A DNA stretch of 44,680 nt from Planctomycetaceae bacterium (GTDB lineage: Bacteria; Planctomycetota; Planctomycetia; Pirellulales; Pirellulaceae): the NCBI GenBank assembly GCA_002709225.1, contig PAQH01000077.1:1-44680 (forward strand), written 5' to 3'. The notes below the pieces were generated by a model. That model saw nothing but the letters and a program-made list of their open reading frames with translations. It had not been told where the DNA came from and did no database searches. Shown here one piece after another: positions 17,723-27,224 of the stretch. Each line of letters begins with the position of its first letter. Position 1 is the first letter of the stretch. A program made the position numbers and the translations under genes.

Positions 17723-20700
17723 AACCCGTGATTCAATGGGCAGTCAAGAACGCGCCCGCGATGAACACCATGATGATTGCGGTGTTGGTCGTTGGTTTTC
17801 TGAGCATGTTCAACATGCGGCGTGAGATGTTTCCCGAATTTGAACTGGAAATTATTCTCGTACAAGTTCCCTACCCGGGAGCGAGTCCCTCCGATGTTGA
17901 AGAAGGAATCTGTCAAAAAGTCGAGGAGAGTGTCCGGAGTATTGCGGGCATCAAGAAACAGACCTCGGTCGCCCGCGAGGGAGCCGGCTACCTGGTTCTC
18001 GAACTCGAGCTTGGCGTCGATCCCGAGCGACTGCTTAACGAGGTGCGATCCGCTGTCGACCGTATCCCCAGTTTCCCGCGGCTTGCGGAAAAGCCCGAAG
18101 TCCAACAAATCACGATTCGGCAGCCGGCCATTCGGGTCTCTGTTCAAGGGCCTGAATCCAACAAGCCAGATGCCGAAATGGCGCTGCGTGATGTCGCCGA
18201 GCAGGTGCGCGATGACCTCTTGCAACTCAAGGCAGTTACTCAGGCCAACCTGATGGGCACCAAGAATTATCAGATCGATATCGAAGTTCCCGAAGAGACT
18301 TTACGAAAACACGGCTTAACGCTTCAGAGAGTCGCCCAGACGGTGCGCCGGGAGAACATCGAAATGCCCGGCGGAACCTTACGATCTGAAACGCAAGAGG
18401 TGCTCTTGCGCGGCAAAAACAAACGGGTCACGGGAGACGAAATCGGCAAGATACCGGTAGTAACCCAATCAAACGGAGTAGTCCTCACGCTCGCTGACCT
18501 GGGGATGGTTCGAGATGAATTCGAAGACTTTTCAGTTATCAACCAAGTCAATGATCGGCCCGCCGTCACCATTGCGATTGACCGGACCGCCACCGAAGAT
18601 CTAATTCAGATCTGCTCCGCGGTGAAGAACTACGTGAAAAACTATGAAGCGCCTCGCGGCTACGATATCAAAGTCTGGTACGATACTTCGCTGGATGTGC
18701 AAGGCCGACTCGACTTATTGAAGAAAAATGGCTTACAAGGACTTCTTTTGCTGTTCCTGGTACTGGCCGTCTTTCTGGAACTGCGGTTGGCATTCTGGGT
18801 CGCGTTAGGAATTCCCATAGCCATTTTCGGTGCTGCGGCGATTCTCTCGTTACACGGCGACACGCTGAATATGCTGACCATGTTCTCGTTCCTGATGGCC
18901 CTCGGTATCGTCGTCGACGACGCGATTGTCATCGGCGAGAACATCTACGCGCACCGGCAGCTGGGAAAACCATTCGCCCAAGCAGCCATCGATGGCGCCC
19001 ACGAGGTACTGCCGTCGGTGATCGCCTCAGTTTCCACGACCATTCTCGCATTTGCACCGATGATGTTTGTCACCGGCGTGATGGGGAAATTCATCGCCGT
19101 TATGCCGGTTGCGGTCATCGCGATGTTGATCATCTCGTTGGGAGAAGCCGTAACACTGCTCCCGTGCCATCTAGGCCATCGCGAAAACCTGTTCCTGCGT
19201 GGAATGGGATATTTACTTTATCCCTTTAAGCCAGTCTCAATTGGTTTGTCTTGGATGAATCGTTTGAGCGACAACTGGTTGGGCAAAGTCGTTAATCAGT
19301 GGTATCAACCAAGTCTCACATGGTGCTTGAAGAACCCGGGCACCGTGGTCTGCGGGAGTCTGTTTCTCGCACTTGTGACCGTCGGCATGGTACGTGCCGG
19401 CATCACCAAGTTTGTCTTTTTTCCCAAACAAGATAGCAAGTGGATCGAAGCCTCGATTACCTATCCCGATGGCACTCCATTTAGCGAAACCGAAGCGGCC
19501 ACAGCCCGGCTCCAGGACGCATTCAAGCGAGTCGCCGCCAAGCATCCGAACACTCAAGTCCACCAGATTATCAATCGAGCGGTCGGCAGTGTCACCGGTA
19601 ATGGCCAACTGGGCCAATCAACAAATTCTGGCAGCCACCTGGGGTCGGTGTTCGTCGAGTTGCATGACACGCTCGTGCGGACAGTCAACAGTGAACAACT
19701 CCTGGCGGAATGGCGTGAAGAAGCAGGACTCTTCCCTGGTGTTGAACAATTGACTTTTGGATCACCTGGCTTTGGGCCTGGTGGCGTGGCACTTGAGTTC
19801 AAAGTTCTGGCACCGGCGGAACATATGGAAGTCCTCGATCTGGCGGTGGAACGTTGTAAGGAATACCTGGCCAAACAAGATGGACTCGTCGACATTCGCG
19901 ATGACTCCACGCCCGGCAAACTAGAATTTCGCATGCGCATCAAAGAGAACGCCCTGGCGATGGGGGTAACTGCGGCCGACCTGGCAGAGACCGTCCGCGC
20001 ATCTTATTACGGTGAAGAGGTAATGCGTCTGCAACGTGGCAGACACGAAGTCAAATTGATGGTCCGCTATCCCCGTGAAGAACGAGTCTCGCATGAGGAT
20101 CTCAACAATATCCGCATGCGCACCGATGACGGCGTGGAGCGCCCCCTCAGTGAATTGGCCGATATCGAAATCGCGCGTGGTTATTCTGAGATCAATCGTA
20201 TTGAACAGAAGCGTAGCATTACGATCACCTCCGACATCTTGGAAGGCCAAGCCAATGCTCGTGAAATTGAAGCCGGATTCAAAGCTGATTTTCTACCAGG
20301 CCTACTCGAAGAAGAACCTTTCAAGGGCGTCATTTCGATACTCTGGGAAGGGCAAGCACAACAACGTCAGGAATCACTCGGCAGCCTGTTTTCTGGGTTC
20401 GGCATCGCGATCTTCGCGATGTTCGTCCTGCTCACGTTGAACTTTCGCTCCTACCTGCAACCGTTGTTAATTCTGTGCATCGTCCCGTTTGGCTTTATCG
20501 GAGCTGTTTGGGGCCATGCCGCGATGGGCTACAACGTTACATTTTTCAGCATGTTTGGCCTGGTGGCGCTGACCGGCGTAGTAGTCAACGATTCAATCGT
20601 ATTGATCGACTTCATTAACATGCGGATCCGTAACGGTATTCCGCTTAATCAGGCCGTGCTGGAAGCGGGCCAGCGGCGGTTCCGGCCGGTGCTACTCACC

Positions 20701-21006
20701 TCCATCACTACGATTGCCGGCCTTTTTCCCATAATGCTGGAAAGGTCTTTTCAAGCGCAGTACCTAATCCCGATGGCAATCAGCCTGTCCTTCGGCCTGA
20801 TGCTGGCAACCTTTCTTGTACTCTATTTGGTACCTGTATTTTACCGCATGTACGGCGTTCTCGTGGGTCTGGCCAACGAGAGTTCCGCCACATCTCCCGC
20901 GACAACGAAGTCTCCAGCCAGTGCGCAGCCGGCCGGTGGTGCAGAGCCGTTCAACCCAGAAGTCATGCCTGCCCTTAATCGCGACCTTGGGGTTGAAGGC
21001 GGCTGA
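17719..21006 (+). CDS. RND-family inner-membrane efflux transporter
   Basis: Proton-driven exporter of the AcrB/HAE superfamily, 1095 residues. It starts with a first helix (NTMMIAVLVVGFLSMFNM), followed by the porter-domain signature PGASPSDVEEGICQKVEESV. TM4 contains LGIVVDDAIVIGENIYAHR, with the proton-relay aspartates at residues 400 and 401, and the matching second-half helix reads LVALTGVVVNDSIVLIDFIN. Twelve hydrophobic segments are distributed as in the family, with two large periplasmic loops. The C-terminus carries an extra Ser/Thr/Ala/Pro-rich tail (about 40 residues). Sequence alone does not separate drug from other exporters; the heavy-metal-type methionine cluster was not evident. 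Its stop is three bases from the convergent stop of the kinase gene. Confidence 0.95.
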   Translation: MKPVIQWAVKNAPAMNTMMIAVLVVGFLSMFNMRREMFPEFELEIILVQVPYPGASPSDVEEGICQKVEESVRSIAGIKKQTSVAREGAGYLVLELELGVDPERLLNEVRSAVDRIPSFPRLAEKPEVQQITIRQPAIRVSVQGPESNKPDAEMALRDVAEQVRDDLLQLKAVTQANLMGTKNYQIDIEVPEETLRKHGLTLQRVAQTVRRENIEMPGGTLRSETQEVLLRGKNKRVTGDEIGKIPVVTQSNGVVLTLADLGMVRDEFEDFSVINQVNDRPAVTIAIDRTATEDLIQICSAVKNYVKNYEAPRGYDIKVWYDTSLDVQGRLDLLKKNGLQGLLLLFLVLAVFLELRLAFWVALGIPIAIFGAAAILSLHGDTLNMLTMFSFLMALGIVVDDAIVIGENIYAHRQLGKPFAQAAIDGAHEVLPSVIASVSTTILAFAPMMFVTGVMGKFIAVMPVAVIAMLIISLGEAVTLLPCHLGHRENLFLRGMGYLLYPFKPVSIGLSWMNRLSDNWLGKVVNQWYQPSLTWCLKNPGTVVCGSLFLALVTVGMVRAGITKFVFFPKQDSKWIEASITYPDGTPFSETEAATARLQDAFKRVAAKHPNTQVHQIINRAVGSVTGNGQLGQSTNSGSHLGSVFVELHDTLVRTVNSEQLLAEWREEAGLFPGVEQLTFGSPGFGPGGVALEFKVLAPAEHMEVLDLAVERCKEYLAKQDGLVDIRDDSTPGKLEFRMRIKENALAMGVTAADLAETVRASYYGEEVMRLQRGRHEVKLMVRYPREERVSHEDLNNIRMRTDDGVERPLSELADIEIARGYSEINRIEQKRSITITSDILEGQANAREIEAGFKADFLPGLLEEEPFKGVISILWEGQAQQRQESLGSLFSGFGIAIFAMFVLLTLNFRSYLQPLLILCIVPFGFIGAVWGHAAMGYNVTFFSMFGLVALTGVVVNDSIVLIDFINMRIRNGIPLNQAVLEAGQRRFRPVLLTSITTIAGLFPIMLERSFQAQYLIPMAISLSFGLMLATFLVLYLVPVFYRMYGVLVGLANESSATSPATTKSPASAQPAGGAEPFNPEVMPALNRDLGVEGG

Positions 21007-21009
21007 GAC

Positions 21010-22035
21010 TTAGGTTTTGCCGGGATGCCCGGGGGCGATTCGCGGTTGGATCACTCGCCAGTGCTCGCTTTCTGAATGCATGTGTGCGACAAGCTCCGCA
21101 TACATAGCATCATCAGCACACGTACCAACGATGGCGCCCCCGGAACCAGCAAATTTGGCCGATGCGCCCACACGACGGGCCGCAGCAATCATCCGTAAGT
21201 GGTGCGGTTGAATCGCGTAGAGTTCTGACCGCAAATCAAAATTCCGGTCTACGAGTTGGTGTAGCTCGTCCGCGTCTCGCGTCTCAATTGCCAACCGGGC
21301 AGGTGGCACTAATGCTGCGATACGATGCATCGTATCGAGTAGTCGCGCGTTATCTTCCACCCGGGTCCGTAGCGGTCCATGTACCGAAGCGGAAGTCTTG
21401 GCGGCAGCCAGATCGTACGCTAAATAGACGGGCGGCAAAAGGCGTTCATCGAGATGCTCATACACTCCAAACTGATAGCCCTGGTCGGTCTGCATCTCAG
21501 AGAAGTCCATGTAGACCAGACCTTCGTAAGTCTGGACCACTCGATCCTGATATCCACAGGCAATCTGAAGATCATCATTTTCCACAGCGCGCACCAACGA
21601 TGGTTGCACAGTCTGAGGGATGGAGACCGCGTAAAACTCCATCAAGCACTTAAGTGTGGCCGTGATGATCGCACTCGAACCAGAAAGTCCGACACCGCGA
21701 GGGATGTTCGTTTCATAGCGTATCGAAAAACACTTCGCATGTAGCGGCTTCTGCTGTGCGCGACAGTAGTCGGCAAACCGCTTGATCGTGGCTTTCACCA
21801 ACCGCACACCACCGTAGTAGCCATACTGGTTGACATCATTAACCAGCTCGTCGATGGAATCAAAGCGGTTCTGCTCTTCCCGACTCCAAAGGATCTCCAG
21901 CCTCTCCCAAGGATAGATCACTACGCTCGCGACAAATTCGGGAATCGTAAAAGCGATCGTCTTACCACCGTAGCCATCGGTTGGATTACCGATCAAACCT
22001 GCACGAGCAAAAGCACGATGACGAACGATGTTCAT
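21010..22035 (-). CDS. GHMP kinase resembling plant glucuronokinase
   Basis: Predicted to phosphorylate the anomeric hydroxyl of a sugar acid or sugar, most likely glucuronate, giving the 1-phosphate. The N-terminus reads RAGLIGNPTDGYGGKTIAF, the phosphate loop is PRGVGLSGSSA (residues 112-122), and the C-terminal motif is SAKFAGSGGAIVG. From memory, the sequence follows plant GlcAK enzymes over long stretches, including YQDRVVQTYEGLVYMDF, NFDLRSELY and ARRVGASAKF, rather than galactokinase or mevalonate kinase. Length (341) fits. It lies immediately downstream of a GalU-type gene on the same strand, 101 bases after its stop, supporting a UDP-sugar salvage role. Alternative substrates such as glucose or galacturonate are not excluded. 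Confidence 0.8.
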   Translation of the reverse strand: MNIVRHRAFARAGLIGNPTDGYGGKTIAFTIPEFVASVVIYPWERLEILWSREEQNRFDSIDELVNDVNQYGYYGGVRLVKATIKRFADYCRAQQKPLHAKCFSIRYETNIPRGVGLSGSSAIITATLKCLMEFYAVSIPQTVQPSLVRAVENDDLQIACGYQDRVVQTYEGLVYMDFSEMQTDQGYQFGVYEHLDERLLPPVYLAYDLAAAKTSASVHGPLRTRVEDNARLLDTMHRIAALVPPARLAIETRDADELHQLVDRNFDLRSELYAIQPHHLRMIAAARRVGASAKFAGSGGAIVGTCADDAMYAELVAHMHSESEHWRVIQPRIAPGHPGKT

Positions 22036-22136
22036 GAATACACCAAACCGACAGATGTACCAGTCTCACTCAGGTGGAACGATTCAAGTCGTCAAGCACA
22101 CAAACCAGAGACGACAAGACACTGAAGCCCGCCAAA

Positions 22137-23018
22137 TCACACCATTTGACGCCGCACATATTCCATAAAGGACTCCCCGTACTTGGGGTCTTGTGACGCA
22201 AATTCAAAGAAGGCCTTGAAGTAACTGGGATAGTTCCCAATGTCAAACCGTTGCTCTCCATCAGCAAGTGGGATCCCCAACACATTCCCGCCAGCACGAA
22301 TCCACGCACTGATTGCATCGGTCAATTGAATTTCATTCCCCTTTCCGGTGGCCGTATCTTCCAAGTACTCGAATAGCTCTGCCCGAAATACGTAACGTGC
22401 GGCCACGGCCAGTCGGCTAGGCGACTCTGCCACATCAGGCTTTTCGACCAGATCGGCTAGCTCAAAATAGTTTCCCTGCTCTTTTCCAACCGTGGCGATC
22501 CCGTATTGACTTACTTCCTCTTTGGGAACCTCTTCGAATGCAATCACCGCATCCGCCCGACACTGCTCAAAAAGATCGATCATCTGTTTGACGACCTTGG
22601 ATTGTGCATGAACGCCGATGATCGAATCACCCAAAGCCACAACAAAGGGTTGCTCCATCACAACTGACCGCGCACTCAGAATCGCGTGCCCCAACCCTAA
22701 CTGACGTCGCTGACGCGTATAGATGTACTCAACTTTCATACGTTCGTATTCGAGCGTCTCCAAAAGTGGTTCCTGGCCATTTTCTCGCAACGACAGGATG
22801 AGCTCGCTGTCGATGTCAAAATGGTTCTCAATCGCCGTTTTTCCCGGACCGGTAACAAACGCTAAACGTCGAATCCCAGACTGTTCAAGTTCTTCTGCAA
22901 CGTATTGCACCACCGGCTTTTCGCCGACCGGCAGCATTTCCTTGGGTTGACTCTTCGTCAGTGGTAATAGGCGAGTCCCACGCCCCGCCACTGGCACAAC
23001 AGCTAGATCGACGCCCAT
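22137..23018 (-). CDS. galU: UTP-glucose-1-phosphate uridylyltransferase, GalU type
   Basis: Transfers UMP from UTP to a sugar 1-phosphate, making UDP-glucose or a related UDP-sugar. The 293-residue protein shows the nucleotidyl-transferase N-terminus VVPVAGRGTRLLPLTKSQPKEMLP, with the loop G12-R-G-T-R16 and Lys26. It also has GLGHAILSAR, VALGDSI and VEKPDVAESPSRLAVAARYVF. Length and motifs fit bacterial GalU. GTG 23027 is an alternative start three codons earlier, with AGGA close by. The kinase gene follows at 101 bases. The two together could convert a free sugar acid to its UDP form, although GalU normally prefers glucose 1-phosphate. Confidence 0.9.
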   Translation of the reverse strand: MGVDLAVVPVAGRGTRLLPLTKSQPKEMLPVGEKPVVQYVAEELEQSGIRRLAFVTGPGKTAIENHFDIDSELILSLRENGQEPLLETLEYERMKVEYIYTRQRRQLGLGHAILSARSVVMEQPFVVALGDSIIGVHAQSKVVKQMIDLFEQCRADAVIAFEEVPKEEVSQYGIATVGKEQGNYFELADLVEKPDVAESPSRLAVAARYVFRAELFEYLEDTATGKGNEIQLTDAISAWIRAGGNVLGIPLADGEQRFDIGNYPSYFKAFFEFASQDPKYGESFMEYVRRQMV

Positions 23019-23215
23019 GGGGCTCACATTTCCTGTCTAGGAACAACAAACGATAATGCCACAGCTACAGAGGATTCGCACAAGCCTGACTGGCCGTGGT
23101 CATCCTTGCACTGTTAGCCGTAGCAGCACAAAACGCAGCTCTATTTGAGCGTAGTTCAACTACCAAGAATCAACAAGCGCAGTCCACCCCAGAACTGGCC
23201 TGCCCGCACAGTAGC

Positions 23216-24040
23216 TTAGTCATGCCAATACAACGCGTATGCGTTCTCACCCATGATTTGCGCACGTACCTTTGCGCTAATTCCCGGAAGTGCGTACTCG
23301 ACCACGGCCATTGCACGCCGGTACCCGCATACCAGGAGAATGTGTGGGAAATCGCTCCCCCAAATCAATCGCGCTGGCCCAAAATGGTCCAACAGCATTT
23401 GCAGAGGCAAGTGGCAGTCTGCATAGGGAAATGCTGTTTCCGAGTAATAACCAAAACCGCTGGTTTTGACAAACACCTGGGGATGTCGGGACAATTGTAG
23501 CAATTGTTGAAATTCAGCTGAGGGCACGTCTCCTCTCAAATCGGGATGTGCCAGGTGATCGATCACGATCTTTGCGGTGGGAAATCGGGTAGCAAGTTGA
23601 TCCACTGTTGCCAGATGCCTCACGTCAGCCAATAGGCTGACGGTCACATTCAATTCAACAATTTTCTCCCATAAATCATACGTTGACGGAGCACCAAAAC
23701 ACTCCGTCTCTGCAGGTACCTTAGGGCGCAGGCGGAGTCCTCGGCAGCCGCGTTCTTCCACCCAATAGGACAACTGCTGCGGAGCATCCTCCCGTCGTGG
23801 ATCGACCACACAGACCGCAGCAAATCGTGTTGGATCCGCTTGCGCACAATCAGCGACGTAACTATTGTCCTCTCCGGGAAATAATGGCTGTACCAGGACA
23901 GCCCGATCCACGCCGTACTCTTCCATATATTGGGTTAGCAGTTCGACTGGTACATCAGAAAGTGGACTGATCGTTGTGACATTCGGTTCCGGATAGTCCT
24001 GATGTCCGTGCCATACGTGTAAATGTGAGTCCACAACCAT
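23216..24040 (-). CDS. Amidohydrolase-family (amidohydrolase 2) TIM-barrel protein
   Basis: A 274-residue metal-dependent hydrolase or decarboxylase-like barrel. The first strand carries VVDSHLHVWHG (HxH metal ligands), VKTSGFGYYSE follows, and IWGSDFPHI holds the conserved late aspartate. A histidine in VIDHLAHPD matches another expected ligand. Relatives hydrolyse lactones, such as sugar lactones, or decarboxylate aromatic acids; the substrate is not evident. ATG 24040 is chosen because AGGGAG lies nine bases upstream; a TTG at 24046 is also in frame. It is divergent from the acetyltransferase at 24194 with about 150 bases between the starts. Confidence 0.85.
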   Translation of the reverse strand: MVVDSHLHVWHGHQDYPEPNVTTISPLSDVPVELLTQYMEEYGVDRAVLVQPLFPGEDNSYVADCAQADPTRFAAVCVVDPRREDAPQQLSYWVEERGCRGLRLRPKVPAETECFGAPSTYDLWEKIVELNVTVSLLADVRHLATVDQLATRFPTAKIVIDHLAHPDLRGDVPSAEFQQLLQLSRHPQVFVKTSGFGYYSETAFPYADCHLPLQMLLDHFGPARLIWGSDFPHILLVCGYRRAMAVVEYALPGISAKVRAQIMGENAYALYWHD

Positions 24041-24193
24041 CCCCAAGATCTCCCTGGCGCTGGAAAAACATGCCTTGTCCCGTTACGCTGCCTGACAGTC
24101 AACATACTGGACCATCGCCAGATGAAGCAACTCGTGTCGACGTGATACCGGATTGGTCCTCGGTGATCGTACCCCATTGAGGGCATACCAACG

Positions 24194-25138
24194 GTGGATT
24201 CACCAGAACTCGTCCAAGTCAAGCATCTCACTGATACTTACCGGTTGCTCGACAACACCTTCCGCGGAGCACCAGCCGCGAGTAGACAACAAGTCCGCAC
24301 CGACTTTCCCCTGTTCTTTGCTGCCAACAACCTACGGAACAGGCGGGTCATCAGCCAGCAGGGACAGATCATCTGTCACGCGGGATTTTCGCCACTCCGG
24401 CTCAAACTCGGCAATGTCACACTAAAGATGGCTGTCGTCGTGCTCGTAGCAACCCACCCAGACTATCGCCGCAGAGGGTGCGCTGCGCTTTGCATGAAAA
24501 GTCTGCAACAGCAATTGCAAGATGAAGACTACGACCTAGGAATTCTCTGGACAGGAGTTACCGGTTTTTATGAACCCCTCGGCTGGAAAACTGCGGCACC
24601 TCCTGGATACTATTTGAACCCGATTGCAGCAGGCATGCCTTGTCTGAATCACCATCTCAACAATACGCCGCCGTTTGAAATACAGAAATATTCGGAAATG
24701 GACCATTTCCATGACGTCATGAGGTTACAACGCGGCCAACCTGTCCGGACAATGCGTTCTCCTGCTGATTTCCGCCAACTCCTGTCTTTACCAGGCATAC
24801 AGGCTTGGGGCATCCAAAGGAAAACTCTCGAAGCGTACGTTGTAACTGGAACAGCAGTAAATAAATACGGCATCCTGGAGTACGCTGGCCAAGCCGACGC
24901 CATCCTCGCAGGGATCGCCAAACTAGTCCAAGAACAGTGGGTCGCCCCAGATGCCCCGCTGCCTGTCTTCGGAACCGATTCGAAGATGGCTTCGCTGTTG
25001 CAGGCGCATCAAATACCGATGACACCGCTAGTGTCCTGCAAAGGTCGCGGCACAGAAATGAGGCTCATCCTGAACGCACAACGCGTTAACACCGTCGTCG
25101 AACGCGAACTCTTCGTATGGGGCCTCGACTGGGCCTAG
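24194..25138 (+). CDS. GNAT acetyltransferase, Eis-like two-domain protein
   Basis: Predicted to move an acetyl group from acetyl-CoA to an amine. The N-terminal GNAT domain has MAVVVLVATHPDYRRRGCAA (about residues 78-97), in which V-x3-H-P-x-Y-R-x2-G is the acetyl-CoA pyrophosphate loop. Then comes LGILWTGVTGFYEPLGW, the usual fourth motif. The remaining ~160 residues resemble the second domain of Eis-type N-acetyltransferases. Start is GTG 24194; it has no strong ribosome-binding site and no other nearby start fits. The substrate is unknown; Eis members modify aminoglycosides, peptides or polyamines. It is a single gene with its own divergent promoter region. Confidence 0.8.
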   Translation: MDSPELVQVKHLTDTYRLLDNTFRGAPAASRQQVRTDFPLFFAANNLRNRRVISQQGQIICHAGFSPLRLKLGNVTLKMAVVVLVATHPDYRRRGCAALCMKSLQQQLQDEDYDLGILWTGVTGFYEPLGWKTAAPPGYYLNPIAAGMPCLNHHLNNTPPFEIQKYSEMDHFHDVMRLQRGQPVRTMRSPADFRQLLSLPGIQAWGIQRKTLEAYVVTGTAVNKYGILEYAGQADAILAGIAKLVQEQWVAPDAPLPVFGTDSKMASLLQAHQIPMTPLVSCKGRGTEMRLILNAQRVNTVVERELFVWGLDWA

Positions 25139-25211
25139 CGCAACTGGAAGAACCGCTTCCGGCATCCGTACGATCATCCAACCGCTAAGTGCCAACATAC
25201 GACGGCCCTAC

Positions 25212-26879
25212 TCAACGGCCCTGCAATTGCGACTGCAGGTTTTCGATGGCGTCCTGGTGAACACGCAAAACCGCATTCATTTCTTCCGCCGTGTCAAACT
25301 TCCCCTTGGAGCGAATCGTCTTCAGATTGTCTTTCATTTCCTGAATCAGATCACGCGCGACTTCGGGACGGAACACAGGCTTTCCATCCACTTGCAAGTA
25401 CACAGGACTCGTGTGTGCAAACAGCGGTTTATCCAGCTCATTCTTGCCGGCCTCCAGAGGAATTCGCAAAGCCAACCATCCCGATCCCTCGACGGACAAT
25501 GTGAAACGACATTCTGCTGAGAAATGCCCCTTCTGTGAACGTGTCTTGGTCTGATGAATCTGCCGCCCGTTGTGAATTACTTGGAGGCCTTGAAAATCAT
25601 TTCGCCCCACCGCTCGACCTTGAACTTCCAACGTCCGTGGTCCAGAAAGTGCGATGGTGTCGCCTAACGACTTGCCATCCACTTCAAACTCAAGAAAAGT
25701 ACCGTTCGTTATGTAACTTTTCCCCGCACGTAATTTACTGAGCCATGATTCCGCAGTGAGTTCCCCAGTCAGGGGAACGTATACGCGAGAAAAATCGTAA
25801 AGGAACCAGTCCGTACCCGTAGAAAAGGGAACCTTCATCCCCAAATTGAGGTAGCGATAGAAAGAGTCCTGGTAGCTACCCTGTGGGCTTCCATCAAAGA
25901 TATTCTGTGCATGCAATTCGCCTGAGACCCAATTCGCTACGTCCTCAAATCCATATGTGTTGTGACACCAAATCGCCGTCGCCCCATCCTTGCGAGCCAA
26001 ACGAATACCACGTTGCAACGGAATACCATCGCTACCTTCACCATTCATGATCCCCGGACCAATACTCACCGGGCGTATCAACTTTCGCAAATCCAAGAGC
26101 ATGACATGTCCGTAACCTTCGCCATACGCACCAAAGTTGTGGCGATGCTCCTGCCCGTTACCAAACCGCGTTGGACCTTGAGACAACCGTTTCAGGGCAC
26201 CTCCTTGAAAACTGTTTTCAACAATTTCATTGGTAATGTAATGTCGTTCGTCAGGAAGTCGTCGTAAGTGAGAAACGAACACCAAATCCAAACCGTCCGC
26301 GCGAGGCACGGTCCGTAGGTAGCGTACCGCTTCGGCATGCGTCATTTTCATCAAGTGCAAGTGAGTATTTCCACTTCGCCAATTATCAGCCCGCGGATCG
26401 TAAATGCGTTTTAGTGGAATCGACACCTTCGCCTTACTAACTCCACGAAGGTCCATCGACCGAACGGCACGTGCGTATTCGATTCCGTGCAACGCTTCGA
26501 TCTGAAGTGATACCGCCGGCATCACCAATGGCACAGATGGATCAGCAACGTACCAGTTCATATCCCGGTCTATTGCATCGGTCAGCGCAAGATGGTCGCC
26601 GGTGGCCGAGTTAGAAAGTCGGACAAGGCCAAACAATGGCTCCTGAGTCTGGCTATCGATCAGTTCGATCGTCAACTGGCACTTCTCTTGCTTCTCCGTC
26701 TGAGACGACAATCTGCCCTTCCCCGCCGCTGTCAATGCACGTGCCTTGGCGCGTGCCAAACGACGCGTCTGGCGATGCTTGTGGAGCGAAACATCGTGAG
26801 ACAAAACCGTGTTCTCCCAAGCGAACGATCCCACTACCAGAGTCGCAATCAAACCCAACCAGACGCTAGACCTGTACAT
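25212..26879 (-). CDS. Exported CehA/McbA-type metallohydrolase
   Basis: A 555-residue protein with an N-terminal signal (MYRSSVWLGLIATLVVGSF), a basic low-complexity segment (HKHRQTRRLARAKARALTA) and a beta-rich domain. A PHP-like catalytic domain follows, with metal ligands suggested by GNTHLHLMKM, VSHLRRL, ATAIWCHNTYGFED and FSTGTDWFLYD. The C-terminal part is beta-rich (~410-520). The family includes carbaryl hydrolase CehA and its relatives, but most planctomycete members are uncharacterised and the substrate is unknown. ATG 26879 is preferred (GGGGA upstream and a signal at once); the frame extends 57 residues to 27050 without family features. Two further minus-strand genes lie upstream at wide spacing, so an operon is uncertain. 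Confidence 0.8.
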   Translation of the reverse strand: MYRSSVWLGLIATLVVGSFAWENTVLSHDVSLHKHRQTRRLARAKARALTAAGKGRLSSQTEKQEKCQLTIELIDSQTQEPLFGLVRLSNSATGDHLALTDAIDRDMNWYVADPSVPLVMPAVSLQIEALHGIEYARAVRSMDLRGVSKAKVSIPLKRIYDPRADNWRSGNTHLHLMKMTHAEAVRYLRTVPRADGLDLVFVSHLRRLPDERHYITNEIVENSFQGGALKRLSQGPTRFGNGQEHRHNFGAYGEGYGHVMLLDLRKLIRPVSIGPGIMNGEGSDGIPLQRGIRLARKDGATAIWCHNTYGFEDVANWVSGELHAQNIFDGSPQGSYQDSFYRYLNLGMKVPFSTGTDWFLYDFSRVYVPLTGELTAESWLSKLRAGKSYITNGTFLEFEVDGKSLGDTIALSGPRTLEVQGRAVGRNDFQGLQVIHNGRQIHQTKTRSQKGHFSAECRFTLSVEGSGWLALRIPLEAGKNELDKPLFAHTSPVYLQVDGKPVFRPEVARDLIQEMKDNLKTIRSKGKFDTAEEMNAVLRVHQDAIENLQSQLQGR

Positions 26880-27224
26880 TTCAAGTTTCCCCGAGAATGG
26901 CGTCGACAATGGACCTACGACTTCGTTGACTGGACGTGCAGCAGAACCGATCACATCAAGCGAGCGCGGCAGACAGCAATCTACCACAACCAGGCGTGGT
27001 GGGGAAAAAACAACAAATGCGGCGACCAGAACCACGACTATGACAGGCAAGAATCAGGTGGAAACCGCGTTGCGAGCTCAGAAACTCATTTTCCATGGCC
27101 TTACAGGACAATGTGCCGAATACCCAGAACATAGCGCGACCCGGGCGATCACGGATCACACGTGGTAACGGACATCCCAAGCTCCAGGACCGGCGACTGA
27201 AAAGCGCCGCTTATGCGAGCTGGA

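Noticed and set aside
16304..21006. Heavy-metal-type RND pump
   Set aside because: I saw no methionine/histidine metal-binding clusters typical of CusA-type pumps; only a general RND call is supported.
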